Below, piece after piece: positions 16,398-24,600 of a stretch of 24,600 nt of DNA; the stretch's first letter is position 1, and each line of letters begins with the position of its first letter. The DNA is from an uncultured Parabacteroides sp. (GTDB taxonomy: Bacteria; Bacteroidota; Bacteroidia; Bacteroidales; Tannerellaceae). A program made the position numbers and the translations under genes. The notes beneath the pieces were generated by a model, which made no database searches, had not been told where the DNA came from, and saw nothing but the letters and a program-made list of their open reading frames with translations. The stretch lies in NCBI GenBank assembly GCA_900547435.1, contig URGO01000027.1, positions 1-24,600 on the forward strand, read 5' to 3'.

Positions 16398-17270
16398 TTA
16401 GTTTATTGTTGATAAAGGAGCGGATAAGGGAGATGTCGTGGCCTTACGTAATTGACCTACAATTTTGACCGTTTCTACCGCTGCACGTACATCATGAACG
16501 CGCAAAATATCTGCACCGTTCAGTAAGGCAAAAGTATTTAGAACAATAGTCCCGTTCAGACTATCGGACGGTGTCCCTTCCAGCAACTTATAAATCATGC
16601 TTTTTCGGGATATCCCAACGAGTAAAGGTAGTTCCAGCAGGCGAAAATCTGACAGGTGCCGCATCAACTCATAGTTTTGCTCCAATGTTTTGCTGAACCC
16701 AAAACCGGGGTCTATGATTATATCGTTCGCTCCCATTTGATACAATTTTTCTACTCGCTCTGCAAACCATTGCAGGATATCAGCCGTCAGGTGTGTGTAG
16801 TGGGTGAACTGCTGCATGGTTTGAGGAGTCCCTCGCATATTCATCATTATGTAAGGAACTTTCAGTTTTGCAATTGTCGGGAACATATCCGTATCCAATT
16901 CTCCTCCGGAAATATCATTGATTATCGCCACGCCAAACTCTTCGACGCAACGTCGGGCAATTGCCGAGCGGAAAGTGTCGACCGATAGGATTGCATCCGG
17001 ATAATTTCGTGTGATAATCCGAAGCGCCATTTCCAAACGGGCCATTTCTTCTTCCTCCGATACTTCTGCTGCGTCCGGGCGTGAGGAATATCCGCCAATA
17101 TCAATGATAGTTCCTCCTTCGTTCAAGATGCTTTCAGCCCGCATTGCGATTTCTTCTTCTGTCTGTTTCCGGCTCCCGGCATAAAATGAATCCGGAGTCA
17201 CGTTTAATATTCCCATGACCTGAGGGGTATCCAGATGAAGCAAGTTTCCTTTTATATTAAGCGTTTTCAT
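16398..17270 (-). CDS. folP: Dihydropteroate synthase
   Basis: Condenses p-aminobenzoate with hydroxymethyl-dihydropterin diphosphate to dihydropteroate in folate synthesis. It is the sulfonamide target. The 290-aa length is typical. Motifs along the TIM barrel are complete: MGILNVTPDSFYAGSR, DIGGYSSRPDA (sulfonamide loop), SVDTFRSAIA, INDISGGELD, DPGFGFSKTLEQNYELM, GISRKSMI and RVHDV at the end. Nothing suggests a resistance form, but that cannot be judged without alignment. It is the first gene of a folP-cdaA unit with a promoter 25 bp upstream. Confidence 0.97.
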   Translation of the reverse strand: MKTLNIKGNLLHLDTPQVMGILNVTPDSFYAGSRKQTEEEIAMRAESILNEGGTIIDIGGYSSRPDAAEVSEEEEMARLEMALRIITRNYPDAILSVDTFRSAIARRCVEEFGVAIINDISGGELDTDMFPTIAKLKVPYIMMNMRGTPQTMQQFTHYTHLTADILQWFAERVEKLYQMGANDIIIDPGFGFSKTLEQNYELMRHLSDFRLLELPLLVGISRKSMIYKLLEGTPSDSLNGTIVLNTFALLNGADILRVHDVRAAVETVKIVGQLRKATTSPLSAPLSTIN

Positions 17271-17294
17271 TCGTAGTGTTACTTAAATCAGCAA

Positions 17295-17302
17295 CAAATA
17301 TA
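17295..17302 (-). promoter_or_regulatory. -7 box for folP-cdaA
   Basis: The minus strand reads TATATTTG, matching TAnnTTTG, 25 bp before the folP ATG. No -33 element at ideal spacing is evident, so confidence is moderate. Confidence 0.45.
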
Positions 17303-17445
17303 CAAATTATCGACCGGCCTTTCATCAATAACCGGTAAATAACGTATGCAAAAAATAAAAAGGCTTCTTATCTCCTTGAAATACAGGCTGTATTTTCTTG
17401 ATTTTTTTATGCCTATGTTTGGAGGAAAAGGTAGGCATCTTTGAA

Positions 17446-17489
17446 AAAAAAGGTAGTTAGCTTTTGGGAAAAAGCTAACTACCTTTTTT
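17446..17489. terminator. 20-bp perfect hairpin, bidirectional terminator after trxA
   Basis: The arm AAAAAAGGTAGTTAGCTTTT (17446-17465) is the exact complement of the arm ending at 17489, around a loop of about 3-4 nt (GGG/A). Both sides carry A/T runs, so it can terminate in either direction. It lies 30 bp after the trxA stop and ends the kinase-protease-dnaE-trxA run before the folP promoter region. Confidence 0.85.
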
Positions 17490-17518
17490 GAAAGACGTAA
17501 GTATGAAAAAATGACTTC

Positions 17519-17833
17519 TTAGAGTAATGCTTCAATTTTTTCGACAAACTTATCTTTGCTGGTCGCACCGACAATCTTATCGACCATTTCTCCGTTCTTC
17601 AAGAACAATACCGTTGGGATGTTTCGGATGCCGAATTGCCCCACCACTTCGTCATTGTTGTCTACATCCATTTTCCCGATTACTACACGCCCTTCGTATT
17701 CTTGAGCTAATTCGTCAATAATCGGAGAGACCATTCTACACGGACCGCACCATTCGGCCCAAAAATCAAGTACCATCGGTTTTCCCGAATTTGCATACTC
17801 GTTAAAGTTTGCATCAGTAATTTGTAAAGCCAT
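17519..17833 (-). CDS. trxA: Thioredoxin
   Basis: Small cytoplasmic dithiol-disulfide oxidoreductase that reduces protein disulfides and serves as electron donor. The 104 aa include the active site WCGPC at residues 28-32 (WAEWCGPCRM) and the conserved cis-proline region IRNIPT. There is no signal peptide, which separates it from the periplasmic thioredoxin-like proteins frequent in this phylum. It lies 78 bp after dnaE, with a candidate -7 box in the gap, so it may have both a read-through and its own transcript. Confidence 0.96.
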   Translation of the reverse strand: MALQITDANFNEYANSGKPMVLDFWAEWCGPCRMVSPIIDELAQEYEGRVVIGKMDVDNNDEVVGQFGIRNIPTVLFLKNGEMVDKIVGATSKDKFVEKIEALL

Positions 17834-17877
17834 ATTTATAAAATGATTTAAATTCTAACTATTGCAAAAAACGTTGG

Positions 17878-17885
17878 CAAAAATA
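17878..17885 (-). promoter_or_regulatory. Candidate -7 box for trxA
   Basis: The minus strand reads TATTTTTG, matching TAnnTTTG, 44 bp before the trxA ATG in the only sizeable gap between dnaE and trxA. No convincing -33 TTTG. Confidence 0.35.
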
Positions 17886-17911
17886 CGAAATTTTATTTCC
17901 AGCCCCTAATT

Positions 17912-20900
17912 TTATCCATTTATTTTGAAGTCGATAATTTCATTTTCAGTCAAATAATCGACCAACTCTTTTGTTACAGTCAGCCGTACGCTCCGGGAAA
18001 ACAGATTTAACGATATATTATTATTCCCATCAACCACTTTAAAATAGAGCAGACTATTTCCAGGGTTATTATGGATTATCGTTGTCAGTTCATTGACGGT
18101 TTGTTCGTCTAAGTCATGGATAGGGAGCGTGATACTGATGTTTTCAATCAGTTTGTCTTTTTCATCCTGCAATAATTTAATCGATGCAATGTTGAAATCA
18201 AAAACGTTTTCTTTATACTTTCTCGGTTCCATCTTACCGGAAATCAAAAGATACATGCCCTCTTTTCCATACTTGGCATAGTCGATATAATTTTGTCCGA
18301 ACAAGGCGATTTCTCCGCTTCCGGTGAAATCTTCCAGCCGTAAAATGCCATAAGGCTTACCTGTTTTGGTCATTCCCTCGCGGAATCCGGTAACAATACC
18401 TCCGAGCAGAATGTCTCCACGTTCGGCCAGACTATCCTTGTCTTCCAGTTCGGTCATGCCCGTGTTGCATACATAGTTTAAAATGATACGGTATTCGTCC
18501 AGCGGATGAGCCGAAAGATAAATGCCGACCAACTCTTTTTCTTTATTCAAACGTTCCAGATCGCTCCAACGCTCACAATGAGGAACCTCCGGTTTGGCTA
18601 TTGCTACAAAATTATCATCACCGAACAAAGATGCCGCAGATGAGGATTTATCCATTTGGTATTTATTCCCATACCGAAGCAGGATATCCATAAAAGTCTC
18701 ATCTTTCCCATTATTCGCGAAGTATGACTCACGCGGGATGCCAAAGCCATCCAATGCACCGGCCAAAGCCAGCGATTCCATCGTTTTCCTGTTGCAAGAC
18801 GAAAGATTAATTCGCTCTACAAAATCAAAAATATCTTTATAGTGCCCGTTCTTTTTACGTTCATCTATGATGTTTGTCACGGCCGATTCGCCTACACCTT
18901 TGATAGCAGCTAACCCAAAACGGATATTTTTGTGTTCGTCTACACTGAATTTCAGGAAAGATTCATTGACATCTGGACCCAAAACCAGAATACCCATGGC
19001 TTTACATTCGTCCATGAACTTGGTGATATCGGAAATGTTTGACAAGCTTCGGCTCAAAACCGCGGCCATATATTCGGAAGGATAATTGGCTTTCAAATAA
19101 GCAGTTTGATAAGCCACCCAAGAATAACAAGTCGCATGGCTTTTATTGAAGGCATAAGAAGCGAATTTTTCCCAATCACACCAGATTTTGTTCAGCACCT
19201 CTGCTTTATACCCGTTAGCTTCTCCGCCTTTCATAAACTTCTCTTTGAGCGCATTCATTTTGTCGATCAGCTTTTTTCCCATTGCCTTTCGTAAGGCGTC
19301 ACTCTCGCCTCGGGTGAAGTTTGCCAACAGGCGGGACAATAGCATGACCTGCTCTTGATAGACCGTGATGCCATACGTGTCTTTTAAATAGCGCTCCATG
19401 ACCGGAATATCATATTTAATCTCCTCTTTCCCATGTTTGCGGGCAATGAAAGAGGGAATATAATCCATGGGACCTGGCCGGTACAGGGCATTCATGGCAA
19501 TCAAATCCTCGAATTTCGAGGGTTGTAGCTCTTTTAGGTATTTTTGCATACCGGCCGATTCAAATTGGAAAGTTCCGGTTGTTCGTCCTTCGCAATAAAG
19601 TTTGTAGGTTTCGGGGTCTTCCAGACTTATGTGGTCAATGTCCAACACTTTTCCCGTTGTCAATCGGATGTTCTCAACGGCATCTTTGATGATAGACAAA
19701 GTTTTCAACCCCAGAAAGTCCATTTTAATTAATCCGGTTTCCTCGATAACGGAACCTTCATATTGAGTTACCAGCATTTCCTCGCCGGTATCTTTATCTT
19801 TGGCCGTACTGACCGGGACTACGTCCGAAATATCATAACGTCCGATAATAACGCCACAAGCATGAACCCCCGTATTGCGCACATTGCCTTCCAGCATTTG
19901 GGCGTATTTTAATGTGTCTCTTACCAAAGGATCCGCTCCTGTTGCTGCTGCTTTCAATTCGGGAACATAATCTATGGCATCTTTTAGCTTGAACTTCTTC
20001 ATGTCCGGAATTTTATCCGGAACCAGTTTGGCCAAACGATTGGATTCGGCTAATGAAAGTTTTTCAACGCGCGCTACATCTTTTATCGCTAACTTCATAG
20101 CCATTGTACCGTATGTAATAATATGTGCAACTCGCTCAGCCCCATATTTCTCAGTAACCCAACGCAAGACTTCACCACGTCCATCATCATCGAAGTCGGT
20201 ATCGATATCCGGCAAAGAAATTCGGTCCGGATTCAAGAAACGCTCAAAAAGCAAATCGTACTTAATGGGATCGATTTTGGTTATTCCCAAACAATAAGCT
20301 ACGGCAGAACCTGCAGCAGAACCACGTCCGGGCCCTACCGAAACACCTAACTCTTCGCGTGCCGCGCGGATAAAGTCTTGTACAATTAGGAAGTATCCTG
20401 GGAAACCCATTGTTTTCATGATGTGAAGTTCGAACTTTAATCGCTCTGCAACCTCTTCGGAAAAAGGCTCTCCGTATAGGACTTTCGCTCCTTCGTAGGT
20501 AAGTTTTGCTAAATAATCAGCCTCTAATTTGATACGATAGAGTTTTTCATACCCCCCTAACTTCTTGATCTTTGCTTCGGCATCTTCTTGGGTTAATACA
20601 ACGTTCCCATTTTCATCTTGTGTAAATTCATCAAACAACTCTTTTTCGGAAAACTTTTGCCGATAAATTTCTTCTGTTCCAAAATCTTCCGGAATATTGA
20701 AAGTAGGCATAATCGGAGCACTGTCAATGCTGTAAAACTCGACTTTGTCTGCTATCTCCAGGGTATTTCGAAGCGCTTCCGGAACATCTGAGAATATCTG
20801 GTTCATCTCAGCTGTTGTTTTCAGCCATTCTTGTTTGGTGTACCGCATACGTGACGGATCATTCAGATCCTTTCCCGTACTCAAACAAATCAGGCGGTCA

Positions 20901-21715
20901 TGTGCATCGGCGTCTTCCTCATTGACAAAATGCACATCGTTACTGGCAATTAACTTAACATTGTGCTTATGAGCTAATTCTATCAGTACCTTATTCACTT
21001 CTACCTGACGTTTATAGGTGCCTTGTTCCGCGTCAGGACGGTGGGTTTCATGACGTTGTAATTCCAAATAATAATCTTCTCCGAAAAGATTCTTGAACCA
21101 CAGAATGGCTTCTTCGGCAGCCTGGATGTTTCCACGCATAATCTTTTGAGGAATCTCACCTCCTAAGCAGGCGGAACAGACGATTATCCCTTCATGGTAT
21201 TTTTCTAACAATTCTTTATCAATACGCGGACGGCCATAGAAACCCTCCGTCCATGAATAAGAGACCATTTTTATCAGGTTTTTATAACCTTGCATATTCT
21301 TGGCGAGTACAATCAGGTGCCACCCGCTAAGGTCTTCCTTTTCGTTTCTTTTAAAACGATTGTTTCGCGCACAATAGCATTCGCAACCTATGATAGGCTT
21401 AAATAAAGCGTTATTGGCGTCGTTTAATTGTTTCAGAAGTTCTTCCTTCCGTATAAGTTCCTCTTCATTCAAAGTCCCTTGGGCATCCAAGTTCTTTAGC
21501 TCTTTCCGGATATCTTTAATGGTAGACTGAAATTTTCCATTCTTCTTATTTACTTTATTAAAGAATTCTTTGATGCCGAACATGTTTCCATGATCTGTTA
21601 CGGCAATAGCTCGCATTCCATCTTTATAAGCCTTGTCGATTAATGCATCAATTGAGGCTTGTCCATCCAATAAAGAGTATTGCGTGTGGACATGCAAATG
21701 AATGAAAGGTTCCAT
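17912..21715 (-). CDS. dnaE: DNA polymerase III alpha subunit (DnaE)
   Basis: Catalytic subunit of the replicative polymerase. The 1267-aa length fits Bacteroidetes DnaE. The N-terminal PHP domain (about 1-290) keeps metal-ligand motifs HLHVHTQYS (6-14), TDHGNMFG and ASNDVHF. The polymerase catalytic motif PDIDTDF starts at residue 502, so the expected catalytic aspartates are 505 and 507, with the third at 666 in KMDFLGLKTL. PGRGSAAGS and the fingers helix with YRPGPMDYIP are also clear. The C-terminal part holds a helix-hairpin-helix region (AAIKGVGESAV) and an OB-fold (GGIVTGFREGMTKTGKPYG). The ATG follows the S41 protease stop by 3 bp, so the two are tightly coupled in translation or transcription. 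No lesion seen. Confidence 0.98.
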   Translation of the reverse strand: MEPFIHLHVHTQYSLLDGQASIDALIDKAYKDGMRAIAVTDHGNMFGIKEFFNKVNKKNGKFQSTIKDIRKELKNLDAQGTLNEEELIRKEELLKQLNDANNALFKPIIGCECYCARNNRFKRNEKEDLSGWHLIVLAKNMQGYKNLIKMVSYSWTEGFYGRPRIDKELLEKYHEGIIVCSACLGGEIPQKIMRGNIQAAEEAILWFKNLFGEDYYLELQRHETHRPDAEQGTYKRQVEVNKVLIELAHKHNVKLIASNDVHFVNEEDADAHDRLICLSTGKDLNDPSRMRYTKQEWLKTTAEMNQIFSDVPEALRNTLEIADKVEFYSIDSAPIMPTFNIPEDFGTEEIYRQKFSEKELFDEFTQDENGNVVLTQEDAEAKIKKLGGYEKLYRIKLEADYLAKLTYEGAKVLYGEPFSEEVAERLKFELHIMKTMGFPGYFLIVQDFIRAAREELGVSVGPGRGSAAGSAVAYCLGITKIDPIKYDLLFERFLNPDRISLPDIDTDFDDDGRGEVLRWVTEKYGAERVAHIITYGTMAMKLAIKDVARVEKLSLAESNRLAKLVPDKIPDMKKFKLKDAIDYVPELKAAATGADPLVRDTLKYAQMLEGNVRNTGVHACGVIIGRYDISDVVPVSTAKDKDTGEEMLVTQYEGSVIEETGLIKMDFLGLKTLSIIKDAVENIRLTTGKVLDIDHISLEDPETYKLYCEGRTTGTFQFESAGMQKYLKELQPSKFEDLIAMNALYRPGPMDYIPSFIARKHGKEEIKYDIPVMERYLKDTYGITVYQEQVMLLSRLLANFTRGESDALRKAMGKKLIDKMNALKEKFMKGGEANGYKAEVLNKIWCDWEKFASYAFNKSHATCYSWVAYQTAYLKANYPSEYMAAVLSRSLSNISDITKFMDECKAMGILVLGPDVNESFLKFSVDEHKNIRFGLAAIKGVGESAVTNIIDERKKNGHYKDIFDFVERINLSSCNRKTMESLALAGALDGFGIPRESYFANNGKDETFMDILLRYGNKYQMDKSSSAASLFGDDNFVAIAKPEVPHCERWSDLERLNKEKELVGIYLSAHPLDEYRIILNYVCNTGMTELEDKDSLAERGDILLGGIVTGFREGMTKTGKPYGILRLEDFTGSGEIALFGQNYIDYAKYGKEGMYLLISGKMEPRKYKENVFDFNIASIKLLQDEKDKLIENISITLPIHDLDEQTVNELTTIIHNNPGNSLLYFKVVDGNNNISLNLFSRSVRLTVTKELVDYLTENEIIDFKING

Positions 21716-21718
21716 AAT

Positions 21719-23401
21719 TTATATGTTTGATTTGTTCTCCAACGTTTCTTTGTAAAGTTCCTGATTCGCTAAAACGTCAATAGCTTTCTTTAGACATTTA
21801 TCATCTCTGAGGTTCATCAGTAATTCTCCTTTCTGATAATAATAACGTTTGGCTATTTCTGTTTCCATAAGTCTCTTCACTTCACTCTTGAAGCGATCGA
21901 AATCTTGCTCCAAGTTTGGTGTTAGTTTTGCTTCTAAAGTTTTAAACCAAGTCGAGTCACCTTCTTCTATATACCCTTCAAATTCGGCAACCTCCTTTAG
22001 ATTTTTCAGGACTTTCTCGCTTTGACGGTCATAAGTGAAGTTTTTTTCTTTTTCATATGCTTTTAGGGCCTCGAAGTCTTCATCGCTTACCGTAAACTTT
22101 TCAACCGGAGGTATCGTTGGATGTTGTTGTGTCCAAGTTGTAACGAAATCAAAAAATGCGGTATCAAGCATTAAGTAGTAAAGCATCGTAGGCATCTCTG
22201 GTTCTTTAACCTCAAATTCTGGTCGGACACCCCCTCCGTCACGTACAGGTCTACCGTTTTGGGTATAAAAAACTTTTGTCAAACTGTCCGGAATAGCTGC
22301 TACCGAACCGTCTGCCTTGCGATGTGAGTAATCCAATTGTTGAATGCAACGACCGCTTGGAATATAATATTTGCTGATAGTAACTTTTAAACTACCATTA
22401 TAAGGTAAATCGCGTGTGGATTGCACCAGCCCTTTCCCGTATGAACGTTCGCCTACCAAAACGGCACGGTCCATATCCTGTAATGAACCGGAAACGATTT
22501 CGGATGCTGAAGCCGAATTTCCATTGATTAGTACAGCCAAAGGCATTACGGTGTCTATGGGCTCGCTCGAAGTCCGGTAGGTGCGGTCTAATTGCGAGTG
22601 TTTAGACTTGGTAGAAAGGACAATGCTTCCTTTCGGAACAAACATGCTGACGATTTGCACGGCAGATTCCAATACACCTCCGCCATTATTCCGCAAATCT
22701 AATATTAGTCCTTTTATATGGTGATTGTTGCGTAAATCTAAAAAAGCCTCTTTTACCTCTTGTGGGCATTTGTCAGTAAAACTTTTTAGATGGATATAAC
22801 CAATGCTATCTTCCCGAACTCCATACCAAGTAACTTGGTTAATTTGTACCTGTTTACGGACAATGTCTACCTTCATTGGCTTTTTCTCACCCAATCGTTG
22901 GATAGTTAATGTCATTTTTGTGTTTGGGACTCCTTTTAATAATTCGCTGACTTTGTCGTTTGTGAAGGTTGATACATCGGTTGTGTCAATCTTTAGAATC
23001 ATATCGCCTGCCTTTAACCCGGCTTCTGCCGCGGGCATTCCTTCAAAAGGCTCGACTATCATCACGTGGCCTTTTTCGTTACGTTGACGAATGTAAGCCC
23101 CCATACCTCCATATTCTCCGGTTACCATTTGTTTGAAGTCTGCCATTTCCTGTTCCGGAATATATTCCGTATAAGGGTCAAGGCTTCTTAACATGGCGTC
23201 AATCCCCCGTTGTACAGTCTTGTCAATGTTAATGGTATCTACATAAAACATTTCCATCTCTTTAACCAAAGAGTTGAAAATTTCTAAGTTCTTACTTACT
23301 TCGAAATGATTGTCATTTTTTTTGTCTTGCGCCTGAAGTGGAAAAAGTGTTCCACAAAGCAGAAAAGCGCATATCCAGTCGAAAATTCTTTTGCGTTGCA
23401 T
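21719..23401 (-). CDS. C-terminal-processing peptidase, S41 family
   Basis: Exported serine protease of the Prc/CtpA type, 560 aa. It has a signal peptide ending near LQAQ (residues 22-25), a PDZ domain (about 90-175, starting at GEYGGMGAY and including AAEAGLKAGDMIL), and the S41 catalytic domain. By spacing to Prc, the catalytic dyad is Ser298 in NSASASEIVSG and Lys323 in ERSYGKGLVQ. The C-terminal 150 residues are a charged helical extension found in many Bacteroidetes members. Such enzymes trim or degrade periplasmic and envelope proteins. It sits between the PfkB-family kinase (47 bp) and dnaE (3 bp). Confidence 0.95.
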   Translation of the reverse strand: MQRKRIFDWICAFLLCGTLFPLQAQDKKNDNHFEVSKNLEIFNSLVKEMEMFYVDTINIDKTVQRGIDAMLRSLDPYTEYIPEQEMADFKQMVTGEYGGMGAYIRQRNEKGHVMIVEPFEGMPAAEAGLKAGDMILKIDTTDVSTFTNDKVSELLKGVPNTKMTLTIQRLGEKKPMKVDIVRKQVQINQVTWYGVREDSIGYIHLKSFTDKCPQEVKEAFLDLRNNHHIKGLILDLRNNGGGVLESAVQIVSMFVPKGSIVLSTKSKHSQLDRTYRTSSEPIDTVMPLAVLINGNSASASEIVSGSLQDMDRAVLVGERSYGKGLVQSTRDLPYNGSLKVTISKYYIPSGRCIQQLDYSHRKADGSVAAIPDSLTKVFYTQNGRPVRDGGGVRPEFEVKEPEMPTMLYYLMLDTAFFDFVTTWTQQHPTIPPVEKFTVSDEDFEALKAYEKEKNFTYDRQSEKVLKNLKEVAEFEGYIEEGDSTWFKTLEAKLTPNLEQDFDRFKSEVKRLMETEIAKRYYYQKGELLMNLRDDKCLKKAIDVLANQELYKETLENKSNI

Positions 23402-23448
23402 TCCTATTCTATTTAAAAAACGCGTAAATGTATATATTTATCTTCGGC

Positions 23449-24426
23449 TTAAGATAATATATCCCTTACTTTTAACTTTATTTGTTCCCATTTGTCTGTT
23501 GGAATTTGTGGACCAACAACGTCAATCACATAACCTGCCAGCAATGAACCTATTCGGGCAGACTGCTCTAAAGTAGCACCGACCATTTGTCCGTAAAGGA
23601 ATCCTGCTGCGAAATTATCACCCGCTCCAGTTGTATCAATCGGCTTTCCACCTTCTGCTTGAATGTGATAAAATTGGTTATGACTTCCAATGAGAGATCC
23701 CTCTTTGCCTAACGTAACCAAAGCAATATCAACTTGTTGCTCTAATTGTTTTACGGCATCTTGTGCAGGCAAGTCGGTGAATGCTTCGGCTTCGCTGGCG
23801 TTAGCAAACAGAATATCTACATATTGTGGAATTACTTCTTCCAGTAATTCTTTGAATGCGTTTACAATATTATAATTTGCTAAATCCAATGCGACTTTCA
23901 GTCCTAATCGTTTGGCTTTTTTCATCGTTTCACGCACCAATGTTTCGTTGACAATCAAATAGCCTTCGATGTAAATGCAATCATATTGCTTTAATAAGTC
24001 TTCTGAAATTTCTTCCGGTGTAATTGTTGAAGCCGGACCTAAATAGGTTCCCATTGTGCGCTCACCATCCGGAGATATAAATACCGTGCATGAACCGGAC
24101 ATACCGGAAGTCTTTAAAAGATAAGACGAGGTCCCTGCACGGCAAATCTCATTTTCATAAAATTCGCCTAATTGGTCATCCCCGACTTTCCCTATAAAAC
24201 CGGATTTTCCTCCTAAAAGAGAAATTGCACGCATCGTGTTGCAATTAGAACCGCCTGGGGCGTGTATTGTTTTTGAACCTTCTTGATATTTCCGGATTAT
24301 AATCATTTGTTCTTTGGAAATCATATCCATAGCTCCTTTTTGGATGCCAATTTCTACCAGCAAATTATCACTTTTTAATCCGGATAAAATATCAACCAAT
24401 GCATTCCCTAAACCTAAAATCTTCAT
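23449..24426 (-). CDS. PfkB-family carbohydrate/nucleoside kinase (adenosine-kinase-like)
   Basis: Cytoplasmic ATP-dependent kinase of the ribokinase fold, 325 aa from the ATG at 24426. I chose this start because MKILGLGNALVDIL is the family's normal N-terminus. An upstream ATG at 24492 would add 22 non-conserved residues and overlap both promoters in the gap. Substrate-side motif: PGGSNCNTMRAISLLGG. Catalytic motif: DTTGAGDNFAAGF, with Asp270 as the expected base. Bacteroidetes homologues are commonly named adenosine kinase, but the sugar or nucleoside substrate cannot be decided from sequence alone. It is the first gene of the kinase-S41-dnaE-trxA run. Confidence 0.92.
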   Translation of the reverse strand: MKILGLGNALVDILSGLKSDNLLVEIGIQKGAMDMISKEQMIIIRKYQEGSKTIHAPGGSNCNTMRAISLLGGKSGFIGKVGDDQLGEFYENEICRAGTSSYLLKTSGMSGSCTVFISPDGERTMGTYLGPASTITPEEISEDLLKQYDCIYIEGYLIVNETLVRETMKKAKRLGLKVALDLANYNIVNAFKELLEEVIPQYVDILFANASEAEAFTDLPAQDAVKQLEQQVDIALVTLGKEGSLIGSHNQFYHIQAEGGKPIDTTGAGDNFAAGFLYGQMVGATLEQSARIGSLLAGYVIDVVGPQIPTDKWEQIKLKVRDILS

Positions 24427-24445
24427 TTTTCTCAAATTTTTTCTG

Positions 24446-24453
24446 CAAATATA
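24446..24453 (-). promoter_or_regulatory. -7 box for the PfkB-family kinase gene
   Basis: The minus strand reads TATATTTG (TAnnTTTG), 19 bp before the ATG at 24426, placing the start of transcription within about 15 nt of the gene. This supports 24426 over the upstream ATG at 24492. No clear -33 element. Confidence 0.5.
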
Positions 24454-24484
24454 TTGCATATTTCGAAAATACGCTGTACTTTTG
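24454..24484 (+). promoter_or_regulatory. Promoter for tRNA-Asn
   Basis: The plus strand reads TTG (24454-24456), a 20-bp spacer, then TACTTTTG (24477-24484). Both match the Bacteroidetes consensus. It points toward the tRNA, about 41 bp downstream, back to back with the kinase promoter. Confidence 0.6.
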
Positions 24485-24525
24485 CAGTGCAATTTCAGAG
24501 AGGCGCTTAGGAATTGTGAAGATAT

Positions 24526-24600
24526 TCTTCCTTAGCTCAGTTGGTTAGAGCATCTGACTGTTAATCAGAGGGTCCTTGGTTCAAGTCCAAGAGGAAGAGC
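24526..24600 (+). tRNA. tRNA-Asn (anticodon GTT)
   Basis: A full cloverleaf can be drawn. The acceptor TCTTCCT (24526-24532) pairs perfectly with AGGAAGA (24592-24598). The D stem is GCTC/GAGC and the anticodon stem TCTGA/TCAGA around loop CTGTTAA with anticodon GTT at 24560-24562. The T stem is CTTGG/CCAAG with loop TTCAAGT. The discriminator is G at 24599. The window ends at the next base, so any encoded CCA is not visible. Confidence 0.95.

Noticed and set aside
24427..24492. Longer N-terminus of the PfkB-family kinase starting at 24492
   Set aside because: The extra 22 residues do not resemble the family, and the extension would cover the kinase's own -7 box.
1..24600. CRISPR array, toxin-antitoxin, defence island or prophage
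   Set aside because: No regularly spaced repeats, no small toxin-antitoxin pair and no phage structural or integrase genes were found. The tRNA at the right edge shows no attachment-site duplication within the window.

Overview
The window is a chromosomal segment of a Bacteroidales bacterium, most likely Parabacteroides or a close relative. The reasons are tandem SusC/SusD genes, AT-rich intergenic DNA with promoters of the Bacteroidetes TTG-N19/20-TAnnTTTG type, no Shine-Dalgarno-like starts, a folP-cdaA pair, and a long DnaE that begins with a PHP domain. The genus is inferred from overall resemblance and was not tested by a search. Every protein gene lies on the minus strand. The only plus-strand gene is a tRNA at the right edge.

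Region 1 (1-9456) is a surface-protein locus that has been rearranged. Read in the direction of transcription, it starts with a promoter at 9253-9282. A leader RNA of about 380 nt follows, with a hairpin at its 5' end and an intrinsic-terminator-like hairpin about 100 nt before the start codon. A very long secreted surface protein begins at 8866. Near 5810 its frame runs directly into the middle of a SusD-family protein. That SusD sequence then meets an in-frame TGA at 5516-5518 and continues in the same frame to a normal SusD C-terminus at 4319. So one SusD gene has lost its N-terminal third and its own SusC partner, and carries a nonsense codon. Downstream is a second, intact-looking pair: SusC (4286-1272) and SusD (1243 to beyond the left edge).

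Region 2 (9457-12074) holds an Rpn/PD-(D/E)XK-type putative transposase-nuclease with its own promoter, terminator and a repetitive tail, then an ArnT/PMT-like membrane glycosyltransferase with a separate promoter.

Region 3 (12243-24600) is core metabolism and housekeeping: an MBL-fold hydrolase, pta-ackA (acetyl-CoA to acetate with ATP formation), folP-cdaA (folate synthesis and c-di-AMP synthesis), and a run of PfkB-family kinase, S41 protease, dnaE and trxA that ends in a 20-bp perfect hairpin terminator. A tRNA-Asn(GTT) diverges from the kinase gene at the right edge.

The part most worth a second look is the chimeric surface-protein/SusD gene and the structured leader in front of it. The rest is ordinary Bacteroidales chromosome.
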